NCBI GenBank assembly: GCA_017524725.1
Contig: JAFXUZ010000084.1
Coordinates: 1-64,000 of the forward strand
Direction: 5' to 3'
Length of the DNA: 64,000 nucleotides
Source of the DNA: Clostridia bacterium
GTDB taxonomy: Bacteria; Bacillota; Clostridia; Christensenellales; Aristaeellaceae
Of this stretch, positions 38,307 through 46,479 are shown piece by piece. The translations under genes were made by a program, and so were the position numbers. The stretch's first letter is position 1; every line of letters starts with the position of its first letter. Under the pieces are notes generated by a model. The model was not told the DNA's origin. It saw only the letters and a list, made by a program, of their open reading frames with translations, and ran no database searches.

Positions 38307-39867
38307 ATCCCTTTTCCGGGCGGCAGCGTTCCTGACCGCGGTCATGACCCTCCTGGCAGGCCCGTGCGCAGCCCTTGCCTCCGTCCTTGACAACATGTTC
38401 ACCGTGGGGATCATCTCGGTCAAAACCAGCCGTCTGAATCCTTTCTTTATCGAAGAAAGGGAATTCAAATCCATTGCCTGCCTCATATATGAGAGCCTGG
38501 TCACAATCGACGACGATTACATGCCCCAGCCATCGGTGGCAGAACGCTGGGATTCCGCCGACGGTTCCTCCTGGACCTTTACCATCCGTTCCGGCATTAC
38601 CTTCCACGACGGTACGCCGATGACCGCATACGACGTTTATGCGACCATCCAGGAGATTCTGCGCCTTGCCGACGAAGGGAAGGGCCAGTACGCCACGCTG
38701 AAATACATGATCAAATCCGTCACCATCAAGGACGAGCGCACGATCACTATCACCACTTCCCGCAAATATTACGGTTTCCTGTACGCAATGACCTTCCCTA
38801 TCCTCAAGCAGGATCAGGTGCAGGAGGATAACCCCATCGGGAGCGGACCGTATTATATCCAGGCCTTTTCCCCGGGGGATTATGTCTACCTGACGGCCTA
38901 TACCAACTGGTGGAAATCCACCCCGACCATCACCCAGATCAACGTGGTCCTGTTCTCCAGCAACAAGGACCTGATCAACGCCTATGAATACAACCGTATC
39001 GACGCGGCGGTGACACGCTCCAGCAACGCGGCCCAGTACAGCCGGACAGCCAAATCCCTTTCCATCACCTACCGTACCCAGCAGTTGGAAACCCTTCTGA
39101 TCAACCGTTCCTCCTTCCCGGTAAACGATCCGGAGGTGCGCATGGCGATCCGCTATGCCGTCAATCCCGATGTCCTCCTGTCCTCAGCCTACCAGGGCAT
39201 GGCCGCCAGGACCGACACTCCCCTTCCCCAGGGGACCTGGATGTACAACACACGCATCGCTTCCTATCCGTACGATCCTGACAAGGCAAAGCAGCTCCTT
39301 TCTGATGCGGGCTGGGTCGCCAGCAGCGACGATAACATGCTCCATAAGGTCGTGGACGGAAAAACACGAAACCTGCATATCCGGCTGTACGTTTACGAGG
39401 AGCAGGACAACAGCGTCCGGGTCAGTGCGGCCCACCTGATCGCAAGCCAATTGGAAGCCGTAGGCTTTGGCGTCACTGTGACCAACATGTCATTTTCCCA
39501 GACCAAGGAAAAACTGGCGGCGGGTAATTTTGACCTGTGTCTGGCTGCCTTCCAGATGGACCCGGTCCCCGATCCCGGTTTTATGCTGATGTCATCCAAC
39601 ACCGGAAACTACAGTCGTTATTCCTCCACCCAGATGAACAACCTTTTTTCCTCCCTCAGGAATTCCGGGACCAGCTCCGACGACAGGCAGAAATTTGAAG
39701 CATACAAGGAAAACCTCCACGCCATCCAGGAACAGTTCTATATCGACGTTCCCTTCATCTGTCTCTATTACCGGACCGGCGCCATCATGACACGCAAAAT
39801 GTTCACAGTCGCAAGAGACGTTCGGGAACCGGACCTGTTCCGCGGTATCGAATCCTTCAGCCAGTAA
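38260..39867 (+). CDS. Family 5 (peptide/nickel-type) solute-binding protein, no permease nearby
   Basis: A 535-residue extracytoplasmic binding protein. An N-terminal signal sequence (SLFRAAAFLTAVMTLLAGPCAALAS) sits after a long n-region. SBP_bac_5 features are VAERWDSADGSSWTFTIRSG, ITFHDGTPMTAYDV and VRMAIRYAVNPDVLL. AGGAGG lies about 12 nt before the ATG, and the gene overlaps the transglycosylase by 47 bases. No Opp/Dpp permease or ATPase is in the window. Co-transcription with a peptidoglycan hydrolase suggests a murein-peptide ligand; this is inference. Confidence 0.88.
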   Translation: MRSICSITTRPKGVCKSLFRAAAFLTAVMTLLAGPCAALASVLDNMFTVGIISVKTSRLNPFFIEEREFKSIACLIYESLVTIDDDYMPQPSVAERWDSADGSSWTFTIRSGITFHDGTPMTAYDVYATIQEILRLADEGKGQYATLKYMIKSVTIKDERTITITTSRKYYGFLYAMTFPILKQDQVQEDNPIGSGPYYIQAFSPGDYVYLTAYTNWWKSTPTITQINVVLFSSNKDLINAYEYNRIDAAVTRSSNAAQYSRTAKSLSITYRTQQLETLLINRSSFPVNDPEVRMAIRYAVNPDVLLSSAYQGMAARTDTPLPQGTWMYNTRIASYPYDPDKAKQLLSDAGWVASSDDNMLHKVVDGKTRNLHIRLYVYEEQDNSVRVSAAHLIASQLEAVGFGVTVTNMSFSQTKEKLAAGNFDLCLAAFQMDPVPDPGFMLMSSNTGNYSRYSSTQMNNLFSSLRNSGTSSDDRQKFEAYKENLHAIQEQFYIDVPFICLYYRTGAIMTRKMFTVARDVREPDLFRGIESFSQ

Positions 39868-39962
39868 AGCGCCTGACGGGCTGCCCCTGTCAGACCCGCG
39901 CGCGTCGCGCACAGCAGAACCTTAAACTGCCTTACCTGATACTCATACAAGGAGGAAAAACA

Positions 39963-40436
39963 ATGCGCTGTCAGTACTGTGGTTCCCCAGACAGCCGGGT
40001 CGTGGATTCCCGGCCGGCCGACGACGGCAATTCCATCCGGCGCAGGCGCGTGTGCGCCAATTGCGGCCGCCGTTTCACCACCTATGAAAAGGTGGAGACC
40101 AAGCAGATCCTGGTCATCAAAAAGGATTCCAGCCGCGAATTGTTCGACCCCCAGAAGGTGCGGAGCGGTATCATCGCCGCCTGTCACAAACGCCCCGTGA
40201 CCGCTTCCCAGATCGAAAAGGTAGTCTCTTCCGTGGAACAGTTCGCTGCCAATTCTCTCCAGGAAGAGATCACCACCCGCCAGATCGGCGAAATGGTCAT
40301 GGAAGAGCTTCGCAAGCTGGACGAGGTGGCCTATATCCGTTTTGCCTCGGTCTACCGCCAGTTTACCGACATTCCCTCTTTCATGAACGAACTCAATCAG
40401 CTGCTTAAGGACAGGCCCGCCCAGGACAATGCCTGA
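39963..40436 (+). CDS. nrdR: Transcriptional repressor NrdR
   Basis: Repressor of ribonucleotide reductase genes, 157 residues. The N-terminal zinc ribbon (CQYCGS...CANCGRRFTTYE) is followed by an ATP-cone domain (about 48-138, LVIKKDSSRELFDPQKVRSGI). AAGGAGG precedes the ATG. It has its own terminator and no nrd gene is adjacent. Confidence 0.96.
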   Translation: MRCQYCGSPDSRVVDSRPADDGNSIRRRRVCANCGRRFTTYEKVETKQILVIKKDSSRELFDPQKVRSGIIAACHKRPVTASQIEKVVSSVEQFAANSLQEEITTRQIGEMVMEELRKLDEVAYIRFASVYRQFTDIPSFMNELNQLLKDRPAQDNA

Positions 40437-40454
40437 AGCGGGCCGACATGCGGG

Positions 40455-40487
40455 AACTGCCGTGTTTTTTGCCGCGGCAGTTTTTTT
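40455..40487 (+). terminator. nrdR terminator
   Basis: Stem AACTGCCG / CGGCAGTT with seven T residues after the stem. It overlaps the stop codon of the convergent gtrA-like gene by two bases. Confidence 0.8.
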
Positions 40488-40974
40488 ATCTGTTCTTCTG
40501 CGCTTTTTTCGCTTCCGCGTTGGTGTCGATGGAATTCCTGTACACAACGAACCGCTGATAGAGGAACTCCGTCACAAAATTGATCAGCATGGTGCCGATC
40601 TGCACCACATAATTGTTCACAGCCATTCCTTCCGACGCCGCCGCGCCGGTAAAGGGGTTTTCCCCGGTCAGAGCGGCGGTCCACCAGGTGCTCAGCGGAG
40701 TGAAGACCACATAAAAGAGCGCTACAAGCAGCATGCTCTTTTTCAGGTCCGCGTCGCTGCGGAAGGTGTATTTGCGGTTGAAGGTAAAATTCCAAAGGAC
40801 ACTCAGTATGAGGCTTACAAGATACGCCAGCCACGGCGCCCAGTGCAGCACCTCGAAAAACAGCGTATAGGATACGATCTGGATGATCCCCGCCGAAACG
40901 GAAAACAGGGTGAATTTTATCACCTGCCACAGGTTTTTCCTTGTTTTGTCGCTTTTACTCTGATCGCCGGACAT
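40486..40974 (-). CDS. GtrA-family membrane protein
   Basis: A 162-residue protein with four predicted membrane segments and the GtrA signature (YTLFFEVLHWAPWLAYLVSLILSVLWNF then FNRKYTFRS). GtrA proteins are thought to help move polyprenyl-linked sugars across the membrane for surface glycosylation. It lies 15 bases downstream of the ABC ATPase gene, so it may be the last gene of the T-box operon; the functional link is unclear. Confidence 0.88.
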   Translation of the reverse strand: MSGDQSKSDKTRKNLWQVIKFTLFSVSAGIIQIVSYTLFFEVLHWAPWLAYLVSLILSVLWNFTFNRKYTFRSDADLKKSMLLVALFYVVFTPLSTWWTAALTGENPFTGAAASEGMAVNNYVVQIGTMLINFVTEFLYQRFVVYRNSIDTNAEAKKAQKNR

Positions 40975-40989
40975 TGCCGAATCCTTCTT

Positions 40990-41808
40990 TCATCGTTTCA
41001 AGTCGTGCTGTAGGTCCTTTGCCGTGGAGAGGAGCATCCGGTCGTTGTCCAGTTTTTTGCCGCTGGAAACACGGAAACGCTCAAGCAGGCCCTCCACGGT
41101 CAGCCTTTTGCGCTCCTCTCCCCAGGTGTCAAAGACGATGTTCCCACCATCCATCATGATGGTCCTGTCTCCCAGGTCCAGGGCCGACTGCATATTGTGC
41201 GTGATCATCAGGCACGTCAGGTGTTCCCCTGCAACGATGTCGGCAGTCAGCTTCAGCACTTTTTCAGCCGTCCCCGGGTCCAGCGCCGCAGTGTGCTCAT
41301 CCAGCAGCAGCAGTTTGGGATGCGCCATCGTAGCCATCATCAGTGTCAGCGCCTGCCGCTGCCCGCCTGAAAGCAGGCCCACAGGGGCCTTCATCCGGTC
41401 CTCAAGCCCCATGGCCAAAAGGGCTAGCCTGTCTCTGAACCCGGCGCGCTCAGCCGGCGACGATATGCTCAGCCAACCGCCCCGCCCGGCCGCAAGGATC
41501 AGGTTTTCCTCAATGCTCATGCCAGGGGCGCTTCCCTTCATCGGGTCCTGGAACAGCCTGCCGATCACCTTCGCCCGGATATGCTCCGGCACGCGCGTCA
41601 CATCCGTCCCATCCAGGACAATGCTCCCCCGGTCCACCAGGAAAGTCCCGCAGATGGCGTTGAAAAGCGTGGACTTTCCCGCGCCGTTGGCCCCGATGAT
41701 GGATATGAATTCACCGTCCCCGACTCTGAGGCTCAGCCCGTTCAGGGCGATCTTTTCATCCATCGTGCCGGGGTTGAAAACCTTCCATATATCTTTGATC
41801 TCCAGCAT
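40990..41808 (-). CDS. ABC transporter ATP-binding protein (TrpZ-like)
   Basis: ATPase subunit, 272 residues. Walker A GANGAGKST, signature LSGGQRQAL, Walker B LLLLDEHTAAL with Glu replaced by His-preceded E (DEH), and the switch His in MITHNMQ. The DEHTAALDP form is shared by TrpZ-like and simple-sugar type ATPases. It starts 4 bases after the permease stop and is the third gene behind a tryptophan T-box, so it probably powers aromatic amino acid uptake. Confidence 0.88.
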   Translation of the reverse strand: MLEIKDIWKVFNPGTMDEKIALNGLSLRVGDGEFISIIGANGAGKSTLFNAICGTFLVDRGSIVLDGTDVTRVPEHIRAKVIGRLFQDPMKGSAPGMSIEENLILAAGRGGWLSISSPAERAGFRDRLALLAMGLEDRMKAPVGLLSGGQRQALTLMMATMAHPKLLLLDEHTAALDPGTAEKVLKLTADIVAGEHLTCLMITHNMQSALDLGDRTIMMDGGNIVFDTWGEERKRLTVEGLLERFRVSSGKKLDNDRMLLSTAKDLQHDLKR

Positions 41809-41812
41809 CCCT

Positions 41813-42739
41813 TTACTCTCCTCCCTTCGAGACGGAAAGTCCCGCGATGCGTTTCCGGCTGCCCTTTCCGTACAGGTAGGGGATGGACAGCGCCGCCAGC
41901 ACGATCACCGAGGATACCAGCTTCAGCATATACGCAGGCAGATGGAACCGGAGGGCAACGGTATAGACAAGGCGGAAAATAAAGGTGCCCAGTACGGCCC
42001 CGACCGCCCTTAAGGTGATCCCCCGGCGGATGATGACGCCGCCGATCAGAAGGCTGGCCAAAGCTACGGTCACCATACCGGAACCGATATCCACCGTCAC
42101 GCTCTTCTGGCTTTGGGCCATCAGGCATCCGGAAAGCGCGGTAAAGGAGTTGGCGATCACAAGGCCCACCGTTGTGGTGAACCTGGGATCGATGGAGGAC
42201 GACCTGACCATATCCGGATTATTGCCTGTCGCCCGGATCGCCAGGCCCATGCGGGTCCTCAGAAAAAACGACAGGAACAGGATGACGGCCAGCACCGCGG
42301 CAAACCCTATGATCAGGTTCTGCCATGTCCCGAGTCCGGAAGACTTCAGCCAGTCCTTCAGCATGGTGAATACAGTCGTCGTTTTATTCAGGTTCTTCAG
42401 GCTGCTTCCTTCCATTACTGCGATATTGATGGAATACAGCCCGGTATTCACCACAATACCGGCAAGAAGGGAATTCACCCCCATGCGCGTCTGCAAAAGC
42501 GCGGTGATAAAACCGGAGACCATGCCCGCAAGCATGGCTGCCGGAATGGAAAGCAGCGGGTATCCCGCCAGGGCAACCATAGCCCCCACTGCCGCGCCGA
42601 AGGTATAACATCCGTCGGTGGACAGGTCGCAGACGTTCAGCATGGAATAACTCAGGTACAGCGCAAGAACCGTCAGCGAATTGAAAAGAGCCAGTTCCAG
42701 GGCCGTCTGGCCCAGACCCAGAAAATCCAAAAAAGACAT
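41813..42739 (-). CDS. ABC transporter permease (TrpY-like)
   Basis: A 308-residue BPD_transp_2-type permease with eight or more predicted membrane segments (SLTVLALYLSYSMLNVCDLS, GLVIANSFTALSGCLMAQSQ). It is the membrane channel for the binding protein upstream. The family belongs with TrpX/DUF534 transporters rather than sugar importers. A strong hairpin in the 94-base gap before it probably lowers its expression relative to the binding protein. Confidence 0.88.
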   Translation of the reverse strand: MSFLDFLGLGQTALELALFNSLTVLALYLSYSMLNVCDLSTDGCYTFGAAVGAMVALAGYPLLSIPAAMLAGMVSGFITALLQTRMGVNSLLAGIVVNTGLYSINIAVMEGSSLKNLNKTTTVFTMLKDWLKSSGLGTWQNLIIGFAAVLAVILFLSFFLRTRMGLAIRATGNNPDMVRSSSIDPRFTTTVGLVIANSFTALSGCLMAQSQKSVTVDIGSGMVTVALASLLIGGVIIRRGITLRAVGAVLGTFIFRLVYTVALRFHLPAYMLKLVSSVIVLAALSIPYLYGKGSRKRIAGLSVSKGGE

Positions 42740-42757
42740 AACTCAACCCCATACGAT

Positions 42758-42790
42758 GCCCGGGGCCGCTCATTCAAAGCGGTCCCGGGC
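42758..42790 (-). other. Strong intercistronic hairpin between binding protein and permease
   Basis: A 13-bp stem (GCCCGGGGCCGCT / AGCGGTCCCGGGC) with one mismatch and a 7-nt loop, without a T-tract. In importer operons such hairpins stabilise the upstream binding-protein message and reduce downstream expression. Confidence 0.6.
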
Positions 42791-42833
42791 GATCATGTCG
42801 ATCTTTGCTTCCGGCGTGCACCGGAAAAAATGT

Positions 42834-43850
42834 TTACTCAACTTCCCCAAAGCTTTCAGCCGTCTTAATGGGCTGTATCCGGGTGCAGAAGGGAGTCATG
42901 GCTTCCGTGACTGCATCGTAATCCAGGCCCAGAAGCCCGCAGGTTTCGGTATTCACGGTCGCGGTGCCGTTATCAAAAGTGCGGACGGCGATCTCCGCGG
43001 GGGACCTGCCCTCCACGAGGATCTCTGCGGCGACCTCCGCAGTCTCACGGCCCAGGTTGGCATAGTCCACGCCATAGCCGAGGAACGCGCCGTTAAGGGC
43101 GAAGGAATCCGCGCCGGTGAAATGGAGGATACCATTTTCGATCAGGATCTCATAGATGCTCAGTTCCGCAGCCATCACGGTATTGTCCTGGGGCGTAAAG
43201 GCGGCGTCCACGCCGTCGGCAGCCATGGCCTGGGCGCACATCATCAGTTCGGTAGCGTTGGTGCCGGTGTATTCACGGTAGGCGACGCCCTTTTGGTCAA
43301 GAAACTCTTTGGCAGCCGCGATGGGTGTGGCGGAAGCGTCCTGTCCCACATCGTACAGGAGGCCGATCAGGTCGGCATCCGGAAGCGCGGCGAACATCAG
43401 GTTGAACACGGCCACGGTGTCCAGATAATCGGAGGTGCCGGTGATGTTGGCGCCGGGGGCTTCCAGGGAATCCACAAGCTCGGCCCCTACCGGATCGGTC
43501 ACGGCCGCGAACACCACGGGGATCCCGTTGTCCTCGGTCATCGCCTGCATGGTCATGGCCACCGGCGTCGCCACACCGATCATCAGGTCCGCCTTTTCGG
43601 CGATAAAGTTTGCGATGATCTGCTGCATGACGCTGGCGTCCGCATTGCAGTTTTCATACAGGATCTCGAATTTCACGCCGTGTTCCGCGCCGATCTCGTC
43701 CAGGCGGGTGCGGATATTGTCGACGATCTGGTTCAGGGAAGCGTCGTCGACATAGTTGCAGATGCCCACCTTAAAGGTCCTGTTTTCCGCTGACGCGCCA
43801 ATGCACAGGGACAGGGCAAGAACCAGGATGACAGAGATGATCTTCTTCAT
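42834..43850 (-). CDS. ABC substrate-binding protein (TrpX-like, DUF534)
   Basis: A 338-residue extracytoplasmic protein with a signal peptide (KKIISVILVLALSLCIGASA). Family features are the segments FKVGICNYVDDASLNQIVDN, MIGVATPVAMTMQA, GIPVVFAAVTDP and IGLLYDVGQDAS, as in TrpX-type ABC substrate-binding proteins. The ATG at 43850 is preferred to the one at 43856 because AAGGAAG lies 7-9 nt upstream of it. The T-box with a UGG specifier just upstream makes tryptophan (or a precursor) the likely ligand. Confidence 0.9.
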   Translation of the reverse strand: MKKIISVILVLALSLCIGASAENRTFKVGICNYVDDASLNQIVDNIRTRLDEIGAEHGVKFEILYENCNADASVMQQIIANFIAEKADLMIGVATPVAMTMQAMTEDNGIPVVFAAVTDPVGAELVDSLEAPGANITGTSDYLDTVAVFNLMFAALPDADLIGLLYDVGQDASATPIAAAKEFLDQKGVAYREYTGTNATELMMCAQAMAADGVDAAFTPQDNTVMAAELSIYEILIENGILHFTGADSFALNGAFLGYGVDYANLGRETAEVAAEILVEGRSPAEIAVRTFDNGTATVNTETCGLLGLDYDAVTEAMTPFCTRIQPIKTAESFGEVE

Positions 43851-43912
43851 GGTCATACTTCCTTTCTTTTTTCCGGCCATCGGGCCGGCTGTTCCGCATG
43901 GGACAAGGATGT

Positions 43913-44189
43913 AAAAAGCCCTGCCCCACGCATGTTGTTCATGCTGGGACAGGGTCCGAAGATCCTGCGGTGCCACCCGGCTTGACGCGTTGAAGCGTCC
44001 TCTCAGCGCATACCTTTTGATATGCCGATCTTTGATCACGGAGGATCTGTCTCCGTCTCCCCTACCGGTGCAGAGCACGTTCAGGTCGCTCTCAGGGGTC
44101 CATTGGGCTGCTGCCTCCTGCCGCGTTCCCATCATCGGCGGCTCTCTTTGAAGAAGCGGTACAGCTTACTTGCTCCCCGTCATCGATTT
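43913..44189 (-). promoter_or_regulatory. T-box riboswitch, tryptophan specifier (UGG)
   Basis: tRNA-sensing leader of the TrpX-like operon. On the minus strand it shows the stem I AGTAAGC segment, the distal-loop region, and a specifier loop AATGGACC with the codon TGG at 44102-44100. The T-box motif GGGTGGCACCGC (TGGC part at about 43976-43973) can pair with the acceptor end of a tRNA whose discriminator is G, as in tRNA-Trp. A terminator hairpin follows (43954-43920) with TTTTT at 43917-43913. Uncharged tRNA-Trp should permit read-through into the importer genes. Confidence 0.92.
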
Positions 44190-44195
44190 AACGCT

Positions 44196-44225
44196 ATTTT
44201 ACCCCGCTTTTCAGTTTCCTGTCAA
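44196..44225 (-). promoter_or_regulatory. Promoter of the T-box operon
   Basis: TTGACA-N18-TAAAAT on the minus strand, about 7 bases before the start of T-box stem I. Confidence 0.75.
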
Positions 44226-44270
44226 CCCTTGGGCGGACGTCAAAGGCAAAAAACAATAATAAAACAAGCC

Positions 44271-45449
44271 TTACCGGCCGTAGATGCCCGCAAGACGGCG
44301 GACCAGTTTTTCGCCGTCCTTCGCTTCACCGGCACTGATCACATTGATGTTCAGTTCCTGGGCCCTTGCCCGCATGGCGGCGCTGTTCCGGCTGCTGATG
44401 TTCGCCGAAGTTACAATGGCCGCATAAGAGCCTGCCCCACCGAACCGATCCCTGAGGATAGCCAGCTCGTTGAGGGCTTCGGTCCGGATCTCGGTGGCCT
44501 TGCAGGAGATGAAAATGGGCTTGACCCCCCGGACGGCCATGACGTCGATCTCATTGGTAACGTTTCCATCGCCCTTCCCGCCGTAATGCCAGTTGACCGC
44601 TGCCGACAGGATCACATCATTGAAAAGTCCGGAGGAAACGCAGGCGCGGTATACATGGACCTCCAGCGCGCTGCCCACATCCCTCAGCCAGAAACGGACC
44701 AGGGGAGATCTGAACGCAAAGGACACTTCCCCGTCCTTGATCTCAAGCCCATGGATCAATCCTCCGTCCTCAAGCATCTGCATCAGATCCGTGTTGACGC
44801 TGACCTGGCCCCGGTCTCCCTTGACCACAGTCGGGCCGTGAGCAGCCAGTTCCCTGTCCAGGCCCTGGGAGACGCGCTGCATATACGTGACCGCACTGTG
44901 CCACTCCTTTTTAAATCGGCAGTATGCTTTCCACAGAAGGTCCATTTCCGGAAGCGAATCCTTCAATAGGGAATTGTCTTCCCTGCCCTGCCTCAGGCTG
45001 CCGCCGGCCATCAGGAAGCAGTCGGCACAGGTCAGGGAAATCCCGCAGGGAACACTGTCAGCAAAGGGCGCGTTTTTGATGTCGTAAAAAGTATTCCGTT
45101 TATGGCTGTAGGTAAAGACAGGGACGTCTTCACCCCCGGCCACCATACCGGCCGCGAAGAGTGCGGAATCCGTCCCTCCTGCGATATCGATGGCGCAGTC
45201 TTCGCATTTTTCCAATACCCCCCGCAGCGCTTCGACCACCTCGCGGGTGTTCAGCATATTCACAGGCACAAAAACACACCTGGTATCAACTCCCCGGCTT
45301 TGGAAATACCTTTCCAGCGATTTTTTCATCGCGGGGGAATCGGCCACCTCAGAGGGACAGATGAACACCGTACTTTCAGGCCGGAACATCTCCGCCGCCA
45401 GAACGTTCTCCATCGGTCTTTCATCATACAGTTCGATCAGTGTTTTCAT
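44271..45449 (-). CDS. CARF-domain nuclease, Card1/Can2-like (DUF1887)
   Basis: A 392-residue protein. It has the family N-terminus MKTLIELYDERPMENVLAAE, a CARF ligand-binding domain (about 1-150; DIAGGTDSALFAAG is the cyclic-oligoadenylate pocket) and a C-terminal PD-(D/E)xK nuclease (about 240-380). Candidate catalytic residues are Glu263 (SALEVHVY), Glu300/Asp302 (NEIDVMAV) and Lys317 (FISCKA). In type III CRISPR systems such enzymes cut nucleic acid when cyclic tetra-adenylate binds. No CRISPR array, Cas10 or other cas gene is in the window. The start at 45449 is preferred to 45533, which would add a non-homologous leader spanning the promoter. A promoter and a 9-bp dyad lie just upstream. 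Confidence 0.88.
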   Translation of the reverse strand: MKTLIELYDERPMENVLAAEMFRPESTVFICPSEVADSPAMKKSLERYFQSRGVDTRCVFVPVNMLNTREVVEALRGVLEKCEDCAIDIAGGTDSALFAAGMVAGGEDVPVFTYSHKRNTFYDIKNAPFADSVPCGISLTCADCFLMAGGSLRQGREDNSLLKDSLPEMDLLWKAYCRFKKEWHSAVTYMQRVSQGLDRELAAHGPTVVKGDRGQVSVNTDLMQMLEDGGLIHGLEIKDGEVSFAFRSPLVRFWLRDVGSALEVHVYRACVSSGLFNDVILSAAVNWHYGGKGDGNVTNEIDVMAVRGVKPIFISCKATEIRTEALNELAILRDRFGGAGSYAAIVTSANISSRNSAAMRARAQELNINVISAGEAKDGEKLVRRLAGIYGR

Positions 45450-45467
45450 ATCCTTTGTCTCCTGTTC

Positions 45468-45490
45468 CCGGTCCGGGTGTTCCGGACCGG
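45468..45490. promoter_or_regulatory. Dyad in the CARF-nuclease leader
   Basis: Perfect 9-bp inverted repeat CCGGTCCGG / CCGGACCGG with a 5-nt centre, just upstream of the ribosome binding site and downstream of the -10 box. It could be an operator or an RNA hairpin limiting translation. Confidence 0.5.
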
Positions 45491-45504
45491 TCCTGTTACG
45501 GAAC

Positions 45505-45533
45505 AGCATACGGCCGCCGGGTGGTGTTGTCAA
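45505..45533 (-). promoter_or_regulatory. Promoter of the CARF-nuclease gene
   Basis: Consensus TTGACA-N17-TATGCT on the minus strand. Its -35 box (45528-45533) overlaps by five bases the -35 box of the opposite promoter. Confidence 0.7.
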
Positions 45534-45555
45534 GAAAAATAAACTGATTTATAAT
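45527..45555 (+). promoter_or_regulatory. Promoter of the histidine phosphatase gene
   Basis: TTGTCA-N17-TATAAT on the plus strand. The -35 box overlaps that of the CARF-nuclease promoter, so the two promoters cannot both be occupied. The leader (about 125 nt) contains CCCGGCCGGG followed by TTTTT, terminator-like. Confidence 0.7.
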
Positions 45556-45685
45556 GGACCCGGCCGGGTTTTTCATCCGTTGCCAAAGCCCGGCCTTCTT
45601 ACAGGTCTTCCCGGCTGCGCCGGCGGCCGGGCATCATGCGAAACCGTCTTTTGCACTCTTTATGTCTTTACAGGAGAAATGCTGT

Positions 45686-46459
45686 ATGAGGATCCTGATC
45701 ATCCGACACGCCGAGCCAGATTACACCGTGGACGGCCTGACCGAAAAGGGAAAAAGGGAGGCAGCCCTCCTTGCCCTCAGGCTGAAAGATACGCCGATGG
45801 ACCGTATTTATCTTTCCCCCAGGGGACGTGCACAGGAGACCGCTGCCCGCACGCTCTCCCTCCTGGGACGCAGCGGGCAGACCCTTCCCTGGCTGGAGGA
45901 ATTCCGCGGACATTTTTTCGATCCGGACAAGCATCGTCTTCGCATCCCATGGGACCTCAAACCTGCCATGTGGCAGGGAGAGAAGCTACTGATGGACGAG
46001 GACCGCTGGACAGAGCATCCCATGTTCCTTGGCTCTGACGTCTCCCAGGTATGGAACGAAACATGCGAAGGCCTGGATGCAGTGCTCAGTGAAAACGGGT
46101 ACGTACGGGAAGGGGGCTGTTACCGCGTTGTACGACGGAACATGGAAACACTGGCTTTCTTCTGCCATTTTGGGATCGGCTCAGCCATCCTCAGTCACCT
46201 GACCCATATCCCCGTCGTGGCCCTCTGGCAGGGCACCTGCATGCTGCCCTCGTCGGTAACGACCGTGGTGACCCAGGAACGTGAAGACGGGCTTTGCGAC
46301 TGGCGCTGCGTCTGTATGGGTGACCTGACCCACCTGTACGCCGCAAGGGAAAAAGCCAGCCTGTACGCCATGTTTCCTGAAATCTGGAACGGCGTCGATA
46401 CCACCTGCCCGGACGACTGGCCTGAAGGCGGTCCCAGGGACGCAAGGCCCATGTGGTGA
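45686..46459 (+). CDS. Histidine phosphatase (phosphoglycerate mutase superfamily)
   Basis: A 257-residue phosphatase of the RHG family. The N-terminus MRILIIRHAEPDYTVDGLTEKG carries the phospho-accepting His, LSPRGRAQETAA the second Arg, and FCHFGIGSAIL the second catalytic His. AGGAG lies 9 nt before the ATG at 45686; a longer reading from 45554 starts before the leader ends and is rejected. Its substrate is unknown. It is divergent from the CARF-nuclease with overlapping promoters, and ends at a bidirectional terminator. Confidence 0.9.
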   Translation: MRILIIRHAEPDYTVDGLTEKGKREAALLALRLKDTPMDRIYLSPRGRAQETAARTLSLLGRSGQTLPWLEEFRGHFFDPDKHRLRIPWDLKPAMWQGEKLLMDEDRWTEHPMFLGSDVSQVWNETCEGLDAVLSENGYVREGGCYRVVRRNMETLAFFCHFGIGSAILSHLTHIPVVALWQGTCMLPSSVTTVVTQEREDGLCDWRCVCMGDLTHLYAAREKASLYAMFPEIWNGVDTTCPDDWPEGGPRDARPMW

Positions 46460-46479
46460 TCCTCACGCGGCAGAAAAAA

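Noticed and set aside
45468..45528. Possible CRISPR repeat near the CARF-nuclease
   Set aside because: The repeated CCGG-rich blocks are a single dyad, not regularly spaced repeats with unique spacers; no array was seen anywhere in the window.
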